From Herminiimonas arsenicoxydans (GTDB taxonomy: Bacteria > Pseudomonadota > Gammaproteobacteria > Burkholderiales > Burkholderiaceae_D): 64,000 nucleotides of DNA. The position numbers and the translations under genes were made by a program. Positions within the stretch are counted from its first letter, which is position 1; every line of letters begins with the position of its first letter. The DNA lies in NCBI GenBank assembly GCA_000026125.1, contig CU207211.1, positions 1,612,001-1,676,000 of the forward strand, written 5' to 3'. The notes below the pieces were generated by a model. It searched no databases and had not been told where the DNA came from. It saw only the letters and a list, made by a program, of their open reading frames with translations. This document shows, piece after piece, positions 36,332 through 44,856 of the stretch.

Positions 36332-37762
36332 CTAGATTGTCTTCGAGTAACGCAATGGTTCCGGCTCGGCGGCGCGTTTCTGATTCAGGTAAGTATCGAA
36401 AGTCATGCAGATATTGCGTATCAGCAAACGGCCCTTGAGCGTCACGCGCAGCCAGTCCTCATCCAGCGTAATCAAACCGTCTTCCTGCATGACGCGCAGT
36501 TTTTCCAGCTCGGGAGCAAAGTAACTGGCGAAATCGATCTGGTATGTCTGCGCGATGTCGGCTATCGACAACTCGAAATTGCACATCAGACGCTGGATCA
36601 GCTGCCGGCGCAGCAGATCATCCGCCTTCAGTTCAATGCCGCGCACGACCGGCAATTCATTCCTGTCGATATGATCGTAGTAGACGTCCAGCGTTTTGAC
36701 ATTCTGGCTGTAGGTCGGCCCGATCGCACTGATGGCAGAGACGCCGCACGACACCAGATCGGCTTCGGCATGTGTCGAATAACCCTGAAAGTTGCGATGC
36801 AGACGCCCTTCGCGTTGCGCTACGGCCAGATCGTCGCCCGGCTTGGCAAAATGATCCATGCCTATATAGATATAGGCGGCTTCGTTGAGGCGGCGTATGC
36901 ACAGGAACAGCATCTCCAGTTTGGTATCGGCATCCGGCAAGTCTTCTTCCGCAATGCGCCGTTGCGGCTTGAACAGATGCGGCATGTGCGCATAGTTGTA
37001 GATGGCGATGCGATCCGGATCGGCGGCGATCACCTTGTCCAGCGTCTGTCCTATCGTCGTCAGCGTCTGTTTCGGCAAGCCGTAGATCAGATCGACGCTG
37101 ACTGAACGGAAATCGGCGGCGCGCGCCGCCGCGATGATATCCAGCGTCTGCTGTTCCGGCTGGATGCGGTTCACCGCCTTCTGCACGACGGGATCGAAAT
37201 CCTGCACACCCAGACTGAGGCGATTGAAGCCCTGGCGACGCAAGGTATGTATGCGCTCGCGCGACACGGTGCGCGGGTCAATCTCGATCGAGTATTCACC
37301 CACCGCATCCGGCGCAAAGGTAAACCAGCGGCGCAGATGCGCCATCAGATCGTCCATCTGCTCATCGGAAAGATAGGTAGGCGTACCGCCGCCGAAATGC
37401 AATTGCTCGATTTGATTCATGCCGGCAAACAGACGGCCCTGCATCGCGACTTCGCGCTTCAGGTAATCCAGATAAGTGACCGCCTTGCTGCGATCCCTGG
37501 TGACGATCTTGTTGCAGCCGCAGTAATAGCAGACCGTATTGCAGAAAGGAATATGCAGATACAGCGACAGCGCGCGTTTCTCAGTCTTGGCGCGCACACC
37601 CGCGACCGCACGTTCATAGTCGGCTATGCCGAACGCGCCGGAAAAACGGTCGGCCGTCGGATAAGAGGTATAACGCGGGCCAAGCTGGTTCAGCTTGCGG
37701 ATCAGCGGCGCGTCGAATTCGACTGACGGCAGCACGGAGAGGGGGATCACGGTAGCGCTCAT
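36332..37762 (-). CDS. hemN: Oxygen-independent coproporphyrinogen III dehydrogenase, copy 2
   Basis: A 476-residue radical SAM enzyme closely similar to the adjacent copy: CNTVCYYCGC site, FGGGTPTYL, VDLIYGLPKQTL, YIYIGMDHFAKPGDDL. The CGC form matches classical HemN, whereas copy 1 has CSC. I start at the ATG at 37762, which has AGGA 9 nt upstream; an ATG at 37771 abuts that AGGA. It has its own perfect FNR box. Carrying two tandem hemN genes, each with a promoter, suggests dosage or division of labour under low oxygen. Confidence 0.94.
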   Translation of the reverse strand: MSATVIPLSVLPSVEFDAPLIRKLNQLGPRYTSYPTADRFSGAFGIADYERAVAGVRAKTEKRALSLYLHIPFCNTVCYYCGCNKIVTRDRSKAVTYLDYLKREVAMQGRLFAGMNQIEQLHFGGGTPTYLSDEQMDDLMAHLRRWFTFAPDAVGEYSIEIDPRTVSRERIHTLRRQGFNRLSLGVQDFDPVVQKAVNRIQPEQQTLDIIAAARAADFRSVSVDLIYGLPKQTLTTIGQTLDKVIAADPDRIAIYNYAHMPHLFKPQRRIAEEDLPDADTKLEMLFLCIRRLNEAAYIYIGMDHFAKPGDDLAVAQREGRLHRNFQGYSTHAEADLVSCGVSAISAIGPTYSQNVKTLDVYYDHIDRNELPVVRGIELKADDLLRRQLIQRLMCNFELSIADIAQTYQIDFASYFAPELEKLRVMQEDGLITLDEDWLRVTLKGRLLIRNICMTFDTYLNQKRAAEPEPLRYSKTI

Positions 37763-37819
37763 GTTTGACATTCCTGCGGCAGCTGGCTTCCGGAATGGAA
37801 GACGATGCGACCAGAATGC

Positions 37820-37861
37820 AGTGTAGGGAGGCTGGCGTGCAGTGACTTTGATCCACATCAA
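37820..37861 (-). promoter_or_regulatory. FNR-dependent promoter of hemN copy 2
   Basis: A perfect FNR box TTGATCCACATCAA (37848-37861) with -10 TACACT (37820-37825) exactly 22 bp away on the minus strand, identical in layout to the promoter of copy 1. Confidence 0.9.
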
Positions 37862-37895
37862 AATCGCCGTAGAACAAGCCGTACTCTCCTCCCTG

Positions 37896-39095
37896 CTAGC
37901 CTTCCTTGCCGTCTATCCGCGCGCGCAACAGATACGGCGCGTACACCGCGATGTACAGGATAAAGGCGGCGCTCCAGCAGAGCGTGCTGAAAACCAGCGC
38001 CGCATCGCGCCAGCCGGACAGTTCGAACGCTGCAGCCACCCGCGCCAGCGCGCCGGCCTGGATCAGCAGATACATGGTCACTTCCGCCGGACCCGCCTTG
38101 AGCAGGCGTCCGGTATGACCAAGCGTGGTACGCGTCATCATGCCGAGTATCAGTCCGGCCATCGAGCCGACCGTCAATGCGTGGAAGGCTGCACTGACGG
38201 GAATCAGATTGACGGCCGCCAGCGCCAGCAGGAAAAAGCCGACAGGAATCCAGCCGTAGGACAGATGCAATATCCACAACAGGGGTACGCGCACGGTGCG
38301 CTGCGGCTGCCAGCCGGTCAGCCGCAACAGCGTCGCGCAGGCCGCCGCAAATGCGAACGCGGCGACGGTCAATGCGGGGGCGCCGAATATCCATGTCAGG
38401 CTGGCGGTCGCTGTCAGCAGTACGGCTATCAGATCGCGCCGCGTATGCACGACAGGTTTGGTGCCCGGTGCGCCGTTAGCGGTAAACATCGGGATCACGC
38501 GTGCACCTATCAGCGATTCGATGATCACGATCAGCAGGATGGCCGCCTGTATCACCAGCATCGGCGACACTGCGAGCAAACCGTTAACCGCAGCATGGAA
38601 CAGCAGATTGGTCAGGCTCAGCAACGCCAGCATCACGATCAGAAACATGTTGCGTTTATTGCCGGCGCGCTGCAGTACACGGAACATCGGCCATGCGGCC
38701 AGCGGCAGAAAAGCCAGGTCGATGACGGCGGCCCACAGCGGCGGCGCCCACAGCATCGCGATGCGTCCGGCCAGCCAGATTCCAGCCAATGCAGCCAGAT
38801 GGCCTTTGCGCGGCGTCCACAAACCGGTCCAGGCGCGCATGGCAGTCAACAGGAAACCGACGATCACTGCAATCGCAAAACCGTACACCATTTCGTGCAT
38901 ATGCCAGAACAGATGCACGTGCGGCATGCTGATCACACCGAAATACTGTGCAATCCACAACGGAATGCTGAGCACGGCAAACAGCGCGGCCAGCAGGTAG
39001 AAAGGGCGAAAACCCAACTGCCACACAGGCTGATCGGTGAACGACGTGTGGCGCGACAGGGAAATTTCGGGCTCGTCGATTTTTAAAAGCGTCAT
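37896..39095 (-). CDS. nnrS: NnrS-family nitric-oxide-stress membrane protein
   Basis: A 399-residue integral membrane protein with about 12 helices. Family hallmarks are LGFRPFYLLAALFAVL, HMHEMVYGFAIAVIVGFLLT, FHALTVGSMAGLILGMMTRT and TLGHTGR. NnrS proteins bind haem and copper in characterised species and protect against nitric-oxide and nitrosative stress. I start at the ATG at 39095 (MTLLKIDEPE). It is divergent from narX and shares an FNR box with it. Confidence 0.93.
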   Translation of the reverse strand: MTLLKIDEPEISLSRHTSFTDQPVWQLGFRPFYLLAALFAVLSIPLWIAQYFGVISMPHVHLFWHMHEMVYGFAIAVIVGFLLTAMRAWTGLWTPRKGHLAALAGIWLAGRIAMLWAPPLWAAVIDLAFLPLAAWPMFRVLQRAGNKRNMFLIVMLALLSLTNLLFHAAVNGLLAVSPMLVIQAAILLIVIIESLIGARVIPMFTANGAPGTKPVVHTRRDLIAVLLTATASLTWIFGAPALTVAAFAFAAACATLLRLTGWQPQRTVRVPLLWILHLSYGWIPVGFFLLALAAVNLIPVSAAFHALTVGSMAGLILGMMTRTTLGHTGRLLKAGPAEVTMYLLIQAGALARVAAAFELSGWRDAALVFSTLCWSAAFILYIAVYAPYLLRARIDGKEG

Positions 39096-39164
39096 GGCGT
39101 ACTCAATGTGCAAGGAAATGCACGAGGCCTGCATCAGTTATGCATGCTATCGGCATTGCAATCC

Positions 39165-39206
39165 ATCTTACGAAGTAGTCTCGTAAAGTTATTTGATGTG
39201 GATCAA
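39165..39206 (-). promoter_or_regulatory. FNR box shared by nnrS (minus) and narX (plus)
   Basis: The perfect box TTGATGTGGATCAA (39193-39206) has a -10 TAAGAT (39165-39170) 22 bp away on the minus strand for nnrS, and TATATT (39228-39233) 21 bp away on the plus strand for narX. One FNR dimer could therefore activate both divergent units. Confidence 0.85.
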
Positions 39207-39232
39207 TGTTTGCATAGTATGCGCTGATATAT

Positions 39233-39246
39233 TTGACAAGTGTCAA
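39233..39246. promoter_or_regulatory. Second FNR/DNR-like palindrome in the nnrS-narX region
   Basis: TTGACAAGTGTCAA is a perfect palindrome fitting TTGAY-N4-RTCAA, centred 40 bp from the first box. No good -10 lies at class II distance on either strand, so it may act as a repressor or auxiliary site, or bind an NO-sensing Crp-Fnr relative. Confidence 0.65.
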
Positions 39247-39356
39247 TAGGCGGTGCTCCACGGAACGATCTACCCGCCATGGCTGTTTCATCCCTAGTAC
39301 AACACCGTTTGTCGGTGCCGGTAAAAGGCATGGCAAAGGGAAAGGCCAGACTTGTC

Positions 39357-41297
39357 ATGAATCCGTTTTCCCTGCTGCCGCAACGCCTGTCGAACAAGAT
39401 AGTCGCTGTCCTGATAGGTTTTCTGCTGCTTGCCTTGTCCGCCATCGGCACGACCCTGATGCTGTCGTGGCAACTCGAAGGCAGTGCGGCCGCCATCAAC
39501 GAAGCCGGCGGCGTACGCATGCAGAGCTATCGCCTGACCAGCGTGCTGGCCCGTCTGCTCAATGAGCAAATCGAGCCGGACGAGTTGCGCCACAATGCGG
39601 AACAGCAAATACGCGCCATCGACGCCACCTTTGCTCGGCTGCAACGCGGCGATCCGCAGCGGCCGCTCTACCTGCCGCCCACCAATAACATCCATACCGT
39701 TTTTGCACAGGTAGTCGAACGCTGGGACGTCGAACTTGAGCCGCTGGCCTATGCGATATTGCAAAAAGCACAGCCTGACCGGCGGCCAGACTGGGATCGT
39801 TATCTGACACAGATAGACGGCTTCGTCGCCGACGTCAACAACCTGGTGCAACTGATAGAGCGCGATAGCGAAACCCGCATGTTCTGGCTGCGTTCATGGC
39901 AACTGGTGCTGGTGGCAATGGCGCTGATTGGCACCGTCACGATGATTTACCTGATGTTCCTGCTGATTATCCAGCCGGTCACGCGCCTGCAGGAAGGCAT
40001 GCAGCAGATGAACGGGAATAAACTCGGCGTGCGACTGCCGGTGGAAAGCAAGGATGAGTTCGGCCAGTTGACGCTGGGCTTCAACCAGATGGCCGATCGG
40101 CTGGAAACCTCCTACAACAATCTGGAAAACCGGGTAAGGCAAAAAACTGCAGAGCTGGAAGACCAGAATCGCGAACTCGCCCTGCTCTACGATAGCGCCG
40201 CCTTCCTGCAGCGTCCGCAACCGATGGAAATGCTGTGCGACGGTTTCCTGCAACGCATCACGCAGTATTTCCAGGCTGACGGCGGCTCGGTGCGCGTGCT
40301 GGAAGCCGCACGCGACAATCTGCACATGGTGGTGCATCAGGGCATATCGAAAGAACTGGTGGAATCCGAACACTGCCTGAAAGTCGGCGATTGCCTGTGC
40401 GGTGAAGCGGCCGAAAAGAAGATTTCAATGGTGCACAACCTGCAGCAGATGGATCAGGCACACGCGCTGCAATGCCATCGCGAAGGATTTGCCACGGTGT
40501 CGATTTTCCACATCTATGCGCATGAGCAGCATATCGGATTTTTCAATCTGCATTTCCGCCAGCCCAGGGTGTTCGACAAGCATGAACATGCTTTGCTGGA
40601 AGCGCTGGGCAATCTGCTGGGCGTCGCAATTGAAAATATCCGGCTGGCGATGCGCGAACGTGAAATGGCGATTTCGGAAGAACGCAATCTGGTGGCGCAA
40701 GGTTTGCACGACAGCATTGCGCAGGGCCTGACCTTTCTGAATCTCCAGGTGCAGATGCTGGACGACTCGCTGCAAAAAGGCCGTCTCAAGGAAGTCGCCG
40801 AAATCGTGCCGGCGTTGCGGGCCGGCGTCAATGAAAGTTACGAGGACATACGCGAACTGCTGCTGAATTTCCGCAGCCGCCTGATCAAGGGCGACCTGAT
40901 CAATTCGCTGCAGACCACCATCGACAAATTCCGTCGCCAGTCCGGCATTACCGTCAATTTTGTCGCCAGCGGCGATGGCGCACCGCTGCCGTATGAACAA
41001 CAGCTGCAGATCATGTTCATCGTGCAGGAAGCCTTGTCGAACATACGCAAGCATGCATCGGCCAGCAAGGTGGAAATCCGCCTGCAGGACAATCAGGATT
41101 TCTCGCTCTCCATTCACGACAATGGCGGCGGCTTCGATGCCGACACCCTGCTGAGCAAGGGAGAAAGTCATGTCGGCATCAACATCATGCGCGAACGTGC
41201 ACAGCGCATACACGCCAGTTTCGAGGTGCACTCCACTCCCCTGCAAGGCACTACCGTACGACTGCAACTCGCACGTGCACAGCGTCGCGCCGCCTAA
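39357..41297 (+). CDS. narX: Nitrate/nitrite sensor histidine kinase NarX
   Basis: A 646-residue membrane kinase of the NarX type: first helix (IVAVLIGFLLLALSAIGTTL), a periplasmic domain with the nitrate-binding P-box (INEAGGVRMQSYRL), second helix, HAMP, a GAF-like region with clustered Cys (C-LKVGDCLCGEA), and a HisKA_3/HATPase core (GLHDSIAQGLTFLNLQ). It phosphorylates NarL in response to nitrate. The start is uncertain: ATGs at 39279, 39330 and 39357 are in frame; I use 39357, just before the membrane helix and 11 nt after AAAGG. narL follows 27 bp downstream. Confidence 0.92.
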   Translation: MNPFSLLPQRLSNKIVAVLIGFLLLALSAIGTTLMLSWQLEGSAAAINEAGGVRMQSYRLTSVLARLLNEQIEPDELRHNAEQQIRAIDATFARLQRGDPQRPLYLPPTNNIHTVFAQVVERWDVELEPLAYAILQKAQPDRRPDWDRYLTQIDGFVADVNNLVQLIERDSETRMFWLRSWQLVLVAMALIGTVTMIYLMFLLIIQPVTRLQEGMQQMNGNKLGVRLPVESKDEFGQLTLGFNQMADRLETSYNNLENRVRQKTAELEDQNRELALLYDSAAFLQRPQPMEMLCDGFLQRITQYFQADGGSVRVLEAARDNLHMVVHQGISKELVESEHCLKVGDCLCGEAAEKKISMVHNLQQMDQAHALQCHREGFATVSIFHIYAHEQHIGFFNLHFRQPRVFDKHEHALLEALGNLLGVAIENIRLAMREREMAISEERNLVAQGLHDSIAQGLTFLNLQVQMLDDSLQKGRLKEVAEIVPALRAGVNESYEDIRELLLNFRSRLIKGDLINSLQTTIDKFRRQSGITVNFVASGDGAPLPYEQQLQIMFIVQEALSNIRKHASASKVEIRLQDNQDFSLSIHDNGGGFDADTLLSKGESHVGINIMRERAQRIHASFEVHSTPLQGTTVRLQLARAQRRAA

Positions 41298-41324
41298 CGC
41301 TACGGATCAATCCAGGAAAATCAT

Positions 41325-42032
41325 ATGAGCGATACAGAAAAAAACCAGGCGCCGGATAACCTTGCACCGCCCCCCATCAGCGTATTGCTGATCGACGATC
41401 ACACCCTGTTTCGCAGCGGCATACGCTCGCTGCTGCAGCGCTATCCGGAATTTTCCGTGGTCGGCGAAGCGGCGGACGGCGTGGAAGGCATCAAGCGTGC
41501 ACGCCAGCTGCAACCCGATGTGGTGCTGCTGGATCTGAACATGCCGGGCATATCCGGATTGCAGACGCTGCAGCTGATGCTGCAGGATTGTCCGAATACT
41601 GCAGTCATCATGCTGACGGTCTCGGAAGATGCGGAAGACCTGGGTGTGGCGCTGCAAAGCGGTGCGCGCGGTTACCTGATCAAGAACATCGATGCCGATT
41701 ACCTGGTGCGCGCCATTCAGCGCGCTGCTGCCGGCGAAGCCGTGGTGGCAGAAGCAATGACCAGCAAGCTGATCGCGCAGTTGCAGAATGCCGGGCAACG
41801 TACCGAAGTGCGCTCCGAACTGGACAAGCTGACGCCGCGCGAAAGGGATATCCTCGCCTGTCTGGCCAGAGGCGAAAGCAACAAGCTCATTGCACGTACG
41901 CTGGATGTGGCCGACAGCACGGTCAAGATACACGTGCAAAACATTCTGAAGAAACTCAATCTGAGCAGTCGCGTGCAGGCAGCCATTTTTGCCGTCGGAC
42001 ACGGCGTTACCGGCGCCAGCGAAAACAAATAA
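41325..42032 (+). CDS. narL: Nitrate response regulator NarL
   Basis: A 235-residue LuxR/FixJ-type response regulator: acidic pocket near D24-D25, phosphoacceptor D70 (VVLLDLNMPG), and a C-terminal helix-turn-helix (LTPRERDILACLARGESNKL, then STVKIHVQNILKKL). It is the output of NarX and is expected to control narK, narG and related genes. The 7-2-7 palindromes described elsewhere in this list are candidate targets. The ATG is preceded by AGGAAAA. Confidence 0.94.
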   Translation: MSDTEKNQAPDNLAPPPISVLLIDDHTLFRSGIRSLLQRYPEFSVVGEAADGVEGIKRARQLQPDVVLLDLNMPGISGLQTLQLMLQDCPNTAVIMLTVSEDAEDLGVALQSGARGYLIKNIDADYLVRAIQRAAAGEAVVAEAMTSKLIAQLQNAGQRTEVRSELDKLTPRERDILACLARGESNKLIARTLDVADSTVKIHVQNILKKLNLSSRVQAAIFAVGHGVTGASENK

Positions 42033-42054
42033 ATCAGGTACTGAATCCGCCCCA

Positions 42055-42088
42055 ATAAAAAACGCCCTTCCCCTGTCGGTGAAAGGCG
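42055..42088 (-). terminator. Rho-independent terminator of the HMA gene
   Basis: On the minus strand AGCGCCTTTC pairs with GAAGGGCGTT (one G-T pair), followed directly by a T-run (42055-42062). It closes the mobB-HMA unit and separates it from the convergent narL. Confidence 0.8.
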
Positions 42089-42144
42089 CTGCTGCAGAAC
42101 CAGCTGCAAGACGATTCCCTTCCTGCCGGAATCGTTACCTCCTT

Positions 42145-42405
42145 CTAGGCGTGTGCTCCGCCGCAACCGCCGCAGCAGCCACTCGCCTTCTTCTCCAACG
42201 CTTCAATACTGTAGCCGGCGCGTGTCAGCGTGGCCTGCAATTCCTGCAGCGACGTCAGTTCTTCATCGAATTGCACGGTTGCCTTGCTGCCGGCAAGTGA
42301 AATGATGATGTCGTTGACGCCCTTGATATTCAACAAGGCATCGTTGATTTTTTCGGCACATGCTTCGCCCGTCATGCCGTTCAGCTTCATGGTTTCTGTT
42401 TGCAT
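42145..42405 (-). CDS. HMA-domain metal-binding protein with altered metal motif and Cys-rich tail
   Basis: An 86-residue protein with the fold of a copper-chaperone-like HMA domain (CopZ/MerP type). The usual GMTCxxC loop reads GMTGEAC: G13 replaces the first Cys and only C16 remains. The C-terminus ends GCCGGCGGAHA, with C77, C78, C81 and H85, which could form a substitute metal site. The codon GGC differs from the Cys codon TGC by one base. It follows mobB by 20 bp but has its own FNR promoter inside the mobB 3' end. The cargo is unknown; copper for cbb3 oxidase or an NO-related enzyme is speculation. Confidence 0.85.
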   Translation of the reverse strand: MQTETMKLNGMTGEACAEKINDALLNIKGVNDIIISLAGSKATVQFDEELTSLQELQATLTRAGYSIEALEKKASGCCGGCGGAHA

Positions 42406-42425
42406 CGCGTTTCTCTCTTTTTGAT

Positions 42426-43034
42426 CTAATGCATTGATCTTAAATGCGACACATGAGCGTGTGCATGATCTGGATCAAGGTTTGCATCAATGGCCGCCGT
42501 CATCCGGTCGCGGGTCATGTATTTATTTTTATCGATGTAAGCCAGCAGCCATTGCAGCACCTGCTCAGGCTGATTCAGATCCAGCCAGGCCAGTTCGCGC
42601 GACAGCCCGGCCGGCGCAGGCGCATCGCTGGCAACCGCCACCACATCAGGATTGTCGACATACAGGGCGGCTGGCCGGTGGCTGGGCCGGTATACCTCTA
42701 TCTTTGGAATCGGCTCCCATTTATAACCTTCGACCAGCGTCAGGTCGGCCGGCGCCATGCGCTGCACATGCTCGGCCAGTGTGGGCTCCGGTTCTCCGCG
42801 CAATTCATGCATGAGCGCAAAACGGAATGGCGACGATACCAATACCTCGACCGCACCGGCAGCGCGCGCACGCGCACTATCTTTTTGCTTGTCTTCCAGC
42901 ACCAGGTCATGATGGCTGTGCTTGATGACATTGACGCGCAAACCGCGCGCGGCGAGTTGCGGCAACAGGTATTCCAGCAGTGTGGTCTTGCCGCTGCCCG
43001 ACCATCCTGCGATGCCTATGATGTTTGCTGTCAT
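42426..43034 (-). CDS. mobB: Molybdopterin-guanine dinucleotide biosynthesis adaptor MobB
   Basis: A 202-residue P-loop protein: [20 protein letters not shown] at the N-terminus, the family KHSHHD motif, and the [16 protein letters not shown] segment. MobB assists MobA in making the bis-MGD cofactor that NarG needs, which explains its place beside the nar operon. It reads in the same direction as nar but is separated by 162 bp containing a TAGTC-N6-GACTA palindrome. Confidence 0.94.
   Translation of the reverse strand: MTANIIGIAGWSGSGKTTLLEYLLPQLAARGLRVNVIKHSHHDLVLEDKQKDSARARAAGAVEVLVSSPFRFALMHELRGEPEPTLAEHVQRMAPADLTLVEGYKWEPIPKIEVYRPSHRPAALYVDNPDVVAVASDAPAPAGLSRELAWLDLNQPEQVLQWLLAYIDKNKYMTRDRMTAAIDANLDPDHAHAHVSHLRSMH
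42437..42478 (-). promoter_or_regulatory. FNR-dependent promoter of the HMA gene inside mobB
   Basis: On the minus strand the box TTGATCCAGATCAT (42465-42478; 9 of 10 core bases) is followed exactly 22 bp later by -10 TAAGAT (42437-42442), the same hexamer and spacing as at nnrS. It overlaps the last codons of mobB. Confidence 0.78.
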
Positions 43035-43175
43035 TTCAGTTTCCTTGTGCTTCTATCTCTATCAGAGAGGAACATGCCGGTCTTGGACTGCAGTATGCGA
43101 ATACGCAAAGTCACTATAGCCTGATTGTAGACAAACAGCGTGCGCCTGGCTGCTGGCATGACGAGCTAAGGCAGC

Positions 43176-43191
43176 TAGTCATTTCGGACTA
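43176..43191. promoter_or_regulatory. TAGTC-N6-GACTA palindrome upstream of mobB
   Basis: TAGTCATTTCGGACTA, preceded by CTAAGGC 4 bp upstream, in the 162-bp gap between the chemoreceptor stop and mobB. Its core and the CTAAGGC element recur upstream of narG (52521-52545). The two 7-bp arms around a 2-bp centre fit a NarL-type 7-2-7 layout. Confidence 0.55.
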
Positions 43192-43196
43192 ATGAT

Positions 43197-44813
43197 TCAC
43201 GTCAGGCGCGCAAGCGTATGGACTGGCATATCAAGCATGTGCGGCAGCGCCGTCCGATGGGACTGAGCCTGCTCAAGCTTGAATACGCTCACGACCTGCA
43301 CCAGACTGCAGGCCTGTTCCTGCAGCGATCCGGCGGCAGCGGCCGCCTCTTCCACCAGTGCGGCATTCTGCTGCGTAACCCTGTCCATCTGGCCGATGGC
43401 CTGATTGACCTGTTCTATGCCGGCGGTCTGCTCGCGGCTGGCAGTGGTGATTTCACCCATGATGTCGGTGACCTGCCCTATGCTGGCAACGATTTCGTTC
43501 ATCGTGCTGCCGGCCTGATCGACCAGCGTAGCGCCGGCGCCGACTTTTTCCAGCGAGTCGTCTATCAAGCTCTTGATTTCCTTCGCCGCCTCGGCCGAAC
43601 GTTGTGCCAGACTGCGCACCTCGGTAGCGACTACCGCAAAACCGCGTCCCTGCTCGCCGACGCGCGCAGCCTCCACCGCTGCATTCAGGGCCAGGATATT
43701 GGTCTGGAAGGCAATGCCGTTGATGACGCCTATGATGTCGCCTATCCTGCCGGCCGATGCACTGATGGAGTCCATCGTCGTGACGACCTGCGCCACCACC
43801 GTATTGCCCTGTACTGCGATATCGGATGCGGAAACCGCCAGTTGGTTGGCTTGCTGCGCATGGCCGGCATTCTGCTTGACCGTCGCAGTCAGTTCTTCCA
43901 TCGAAGACGCGGTTTCTTCCAGTGAACTGGCCTGCTGTTCGGTGCGTGCCGACAGATCGATATTGCCGGCGGCGATCTGGCCGGATGCGGTGGCGATGGT
44001 ATCGCTGGCGCGCCGGATATCGCCTACCGTCTTCGCCAGATTTTGCTGCATGTCCTGCATCGCTGCCAGCAAACTGTTGCGGTCGCCCTTGCGTGTGATG
44101 ATCGTTGCCGACAGATCACCGCCGGCAATACGGCGCACTATCTGTGCTGCATATTGCGGTTCGCCGCCAAGTTGCGCATAAACGCTGCGCACCAGCAGGA
44201 AACCGAGCAGCGTCGCCGCCACCGCACCTGCCCCAAGCACCGTCGCAATGACATTGCGAATAGTCAGATAACGCTGTTGTGCAGCCTCATAGGCCAGACC
44301 GGCCTCGTCCACCTGCAGCTTGCGTAAAGCATCAATGCTGTTGCGCACCGCCGGCACCAGTTTCTGGAACTGCTGCTGTAATTGCATCGCCTCTACAACC
44401 TGCCCTTTCTGCAATGCGGCGGCGGCCGGGAATAAACCATCCTGCACCATGCGGGCGCGATGGGAGGCAAAATTTTCTGCCAGCCTGCGCTCATCGGGCA
44501 ACAGACTGCCGTCCATGTATTCGTTCCATGCCTGCGTGATTTCTGCGGCATTTTTTGCAATCAGAGCGGTATGGCTGGCGGTCTTTTCCGCATCCGGATC
44601 ATGCAGGGCTTCGGACAAGGCCAGACGATTTGCAAGCAGCAGACGGTCTATCCGCGAGATTTTTTCCAGTGCTACAGTGCGGTGTTGATAAACCTGCTGC
44701 AAGTCGCCGTTGGAGCGGCCTATCCCGTTCAGGCCCAGCAAGCCGACCGCCATGCTGATGAGCGCAAGGAGGCCGATGACCAGGCCCAGCCTGGTCTTGA
44801 GTGTGATGTTCAT
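43197..44813 (-). CDS. Methyl-accepting chemotaxis protein at the end of the nar operon
   Basis: A 538-residue chemoreceptor: first membrane helix ([20 protein letters not shown]), a helical periplasmic domain of the four-helix-bundle type (about residues 35-190), second helix, HAMP, and a signalling hairpin with the MCP tip ([20 protein letters not shown]). The tip has V where A is usual (EAARAGEQ). No C-terminal CheR-binding pentapeptide is visible. I start at the ATG at 44813 with GGAAA upstream. It begins 43 bp after the narGHJI-linked isomerase on the same strand, so it probably senses a nitrate-respiration cue or energy state; the ligand is unknown. Confidence 0.9.
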   Translation of the reverse strand: MNITLKTRLGLVIGLLALISMAVGLLGLNGIGRSNGDLQQVYQHRTVALEKISRIDRLLLANRLALSEALHDPDAEKTASHTALIAKNAAEITQAWNEYMDGSLLPDERRLAENFASHRARMVQDGLFPAAAALQKGQVVEAMQLQQQFQKLVPAVRNSIDALRKLQVDEAGLAYEAAQQRYLTIRNVIATVLGAGAVAATLLGFLLVRSVYAQLGGEPQYAAQIVRRIAGGDLSATIITRKGDRNSLLAAMQDMQQNLAKTVGDIRRASDTIATASGQIAAGNIDLSARTEQQASSLEETASSMEELTATVKQNAGHAQQANQLAVSASDIAVQGNTVVAQVVTTMDSISASAGRIGDIIGVINGIAFQTNILALNAAVEAARVGEQGRGFAVVATEVRSLAQRSAEAAKEIKSLIDDSLEKVGAGATLVDQAGSTMNEIVASIGQVTDIMGEITTASREQTAGIEQVNQAIGQMDRVTQQNAALVEEAAAAAGSLQEQACSLVQVVSVFKLEQAQSHRTALPHMLDMPVHTLARLT

Positions 44814-44856
44814 TTGTTTTCCAGATGCGACAGCGCCGCCGGACGACGGCGCGAAT

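Noticed and set aside
42421..42480. Direct TTGAT repeats near the HMA gene as additional FNR boxes
   Set aside because: Only the pair at 42465-42478 is in inverted orientation with a 4-bp gap; the others are same-strand half-sites.
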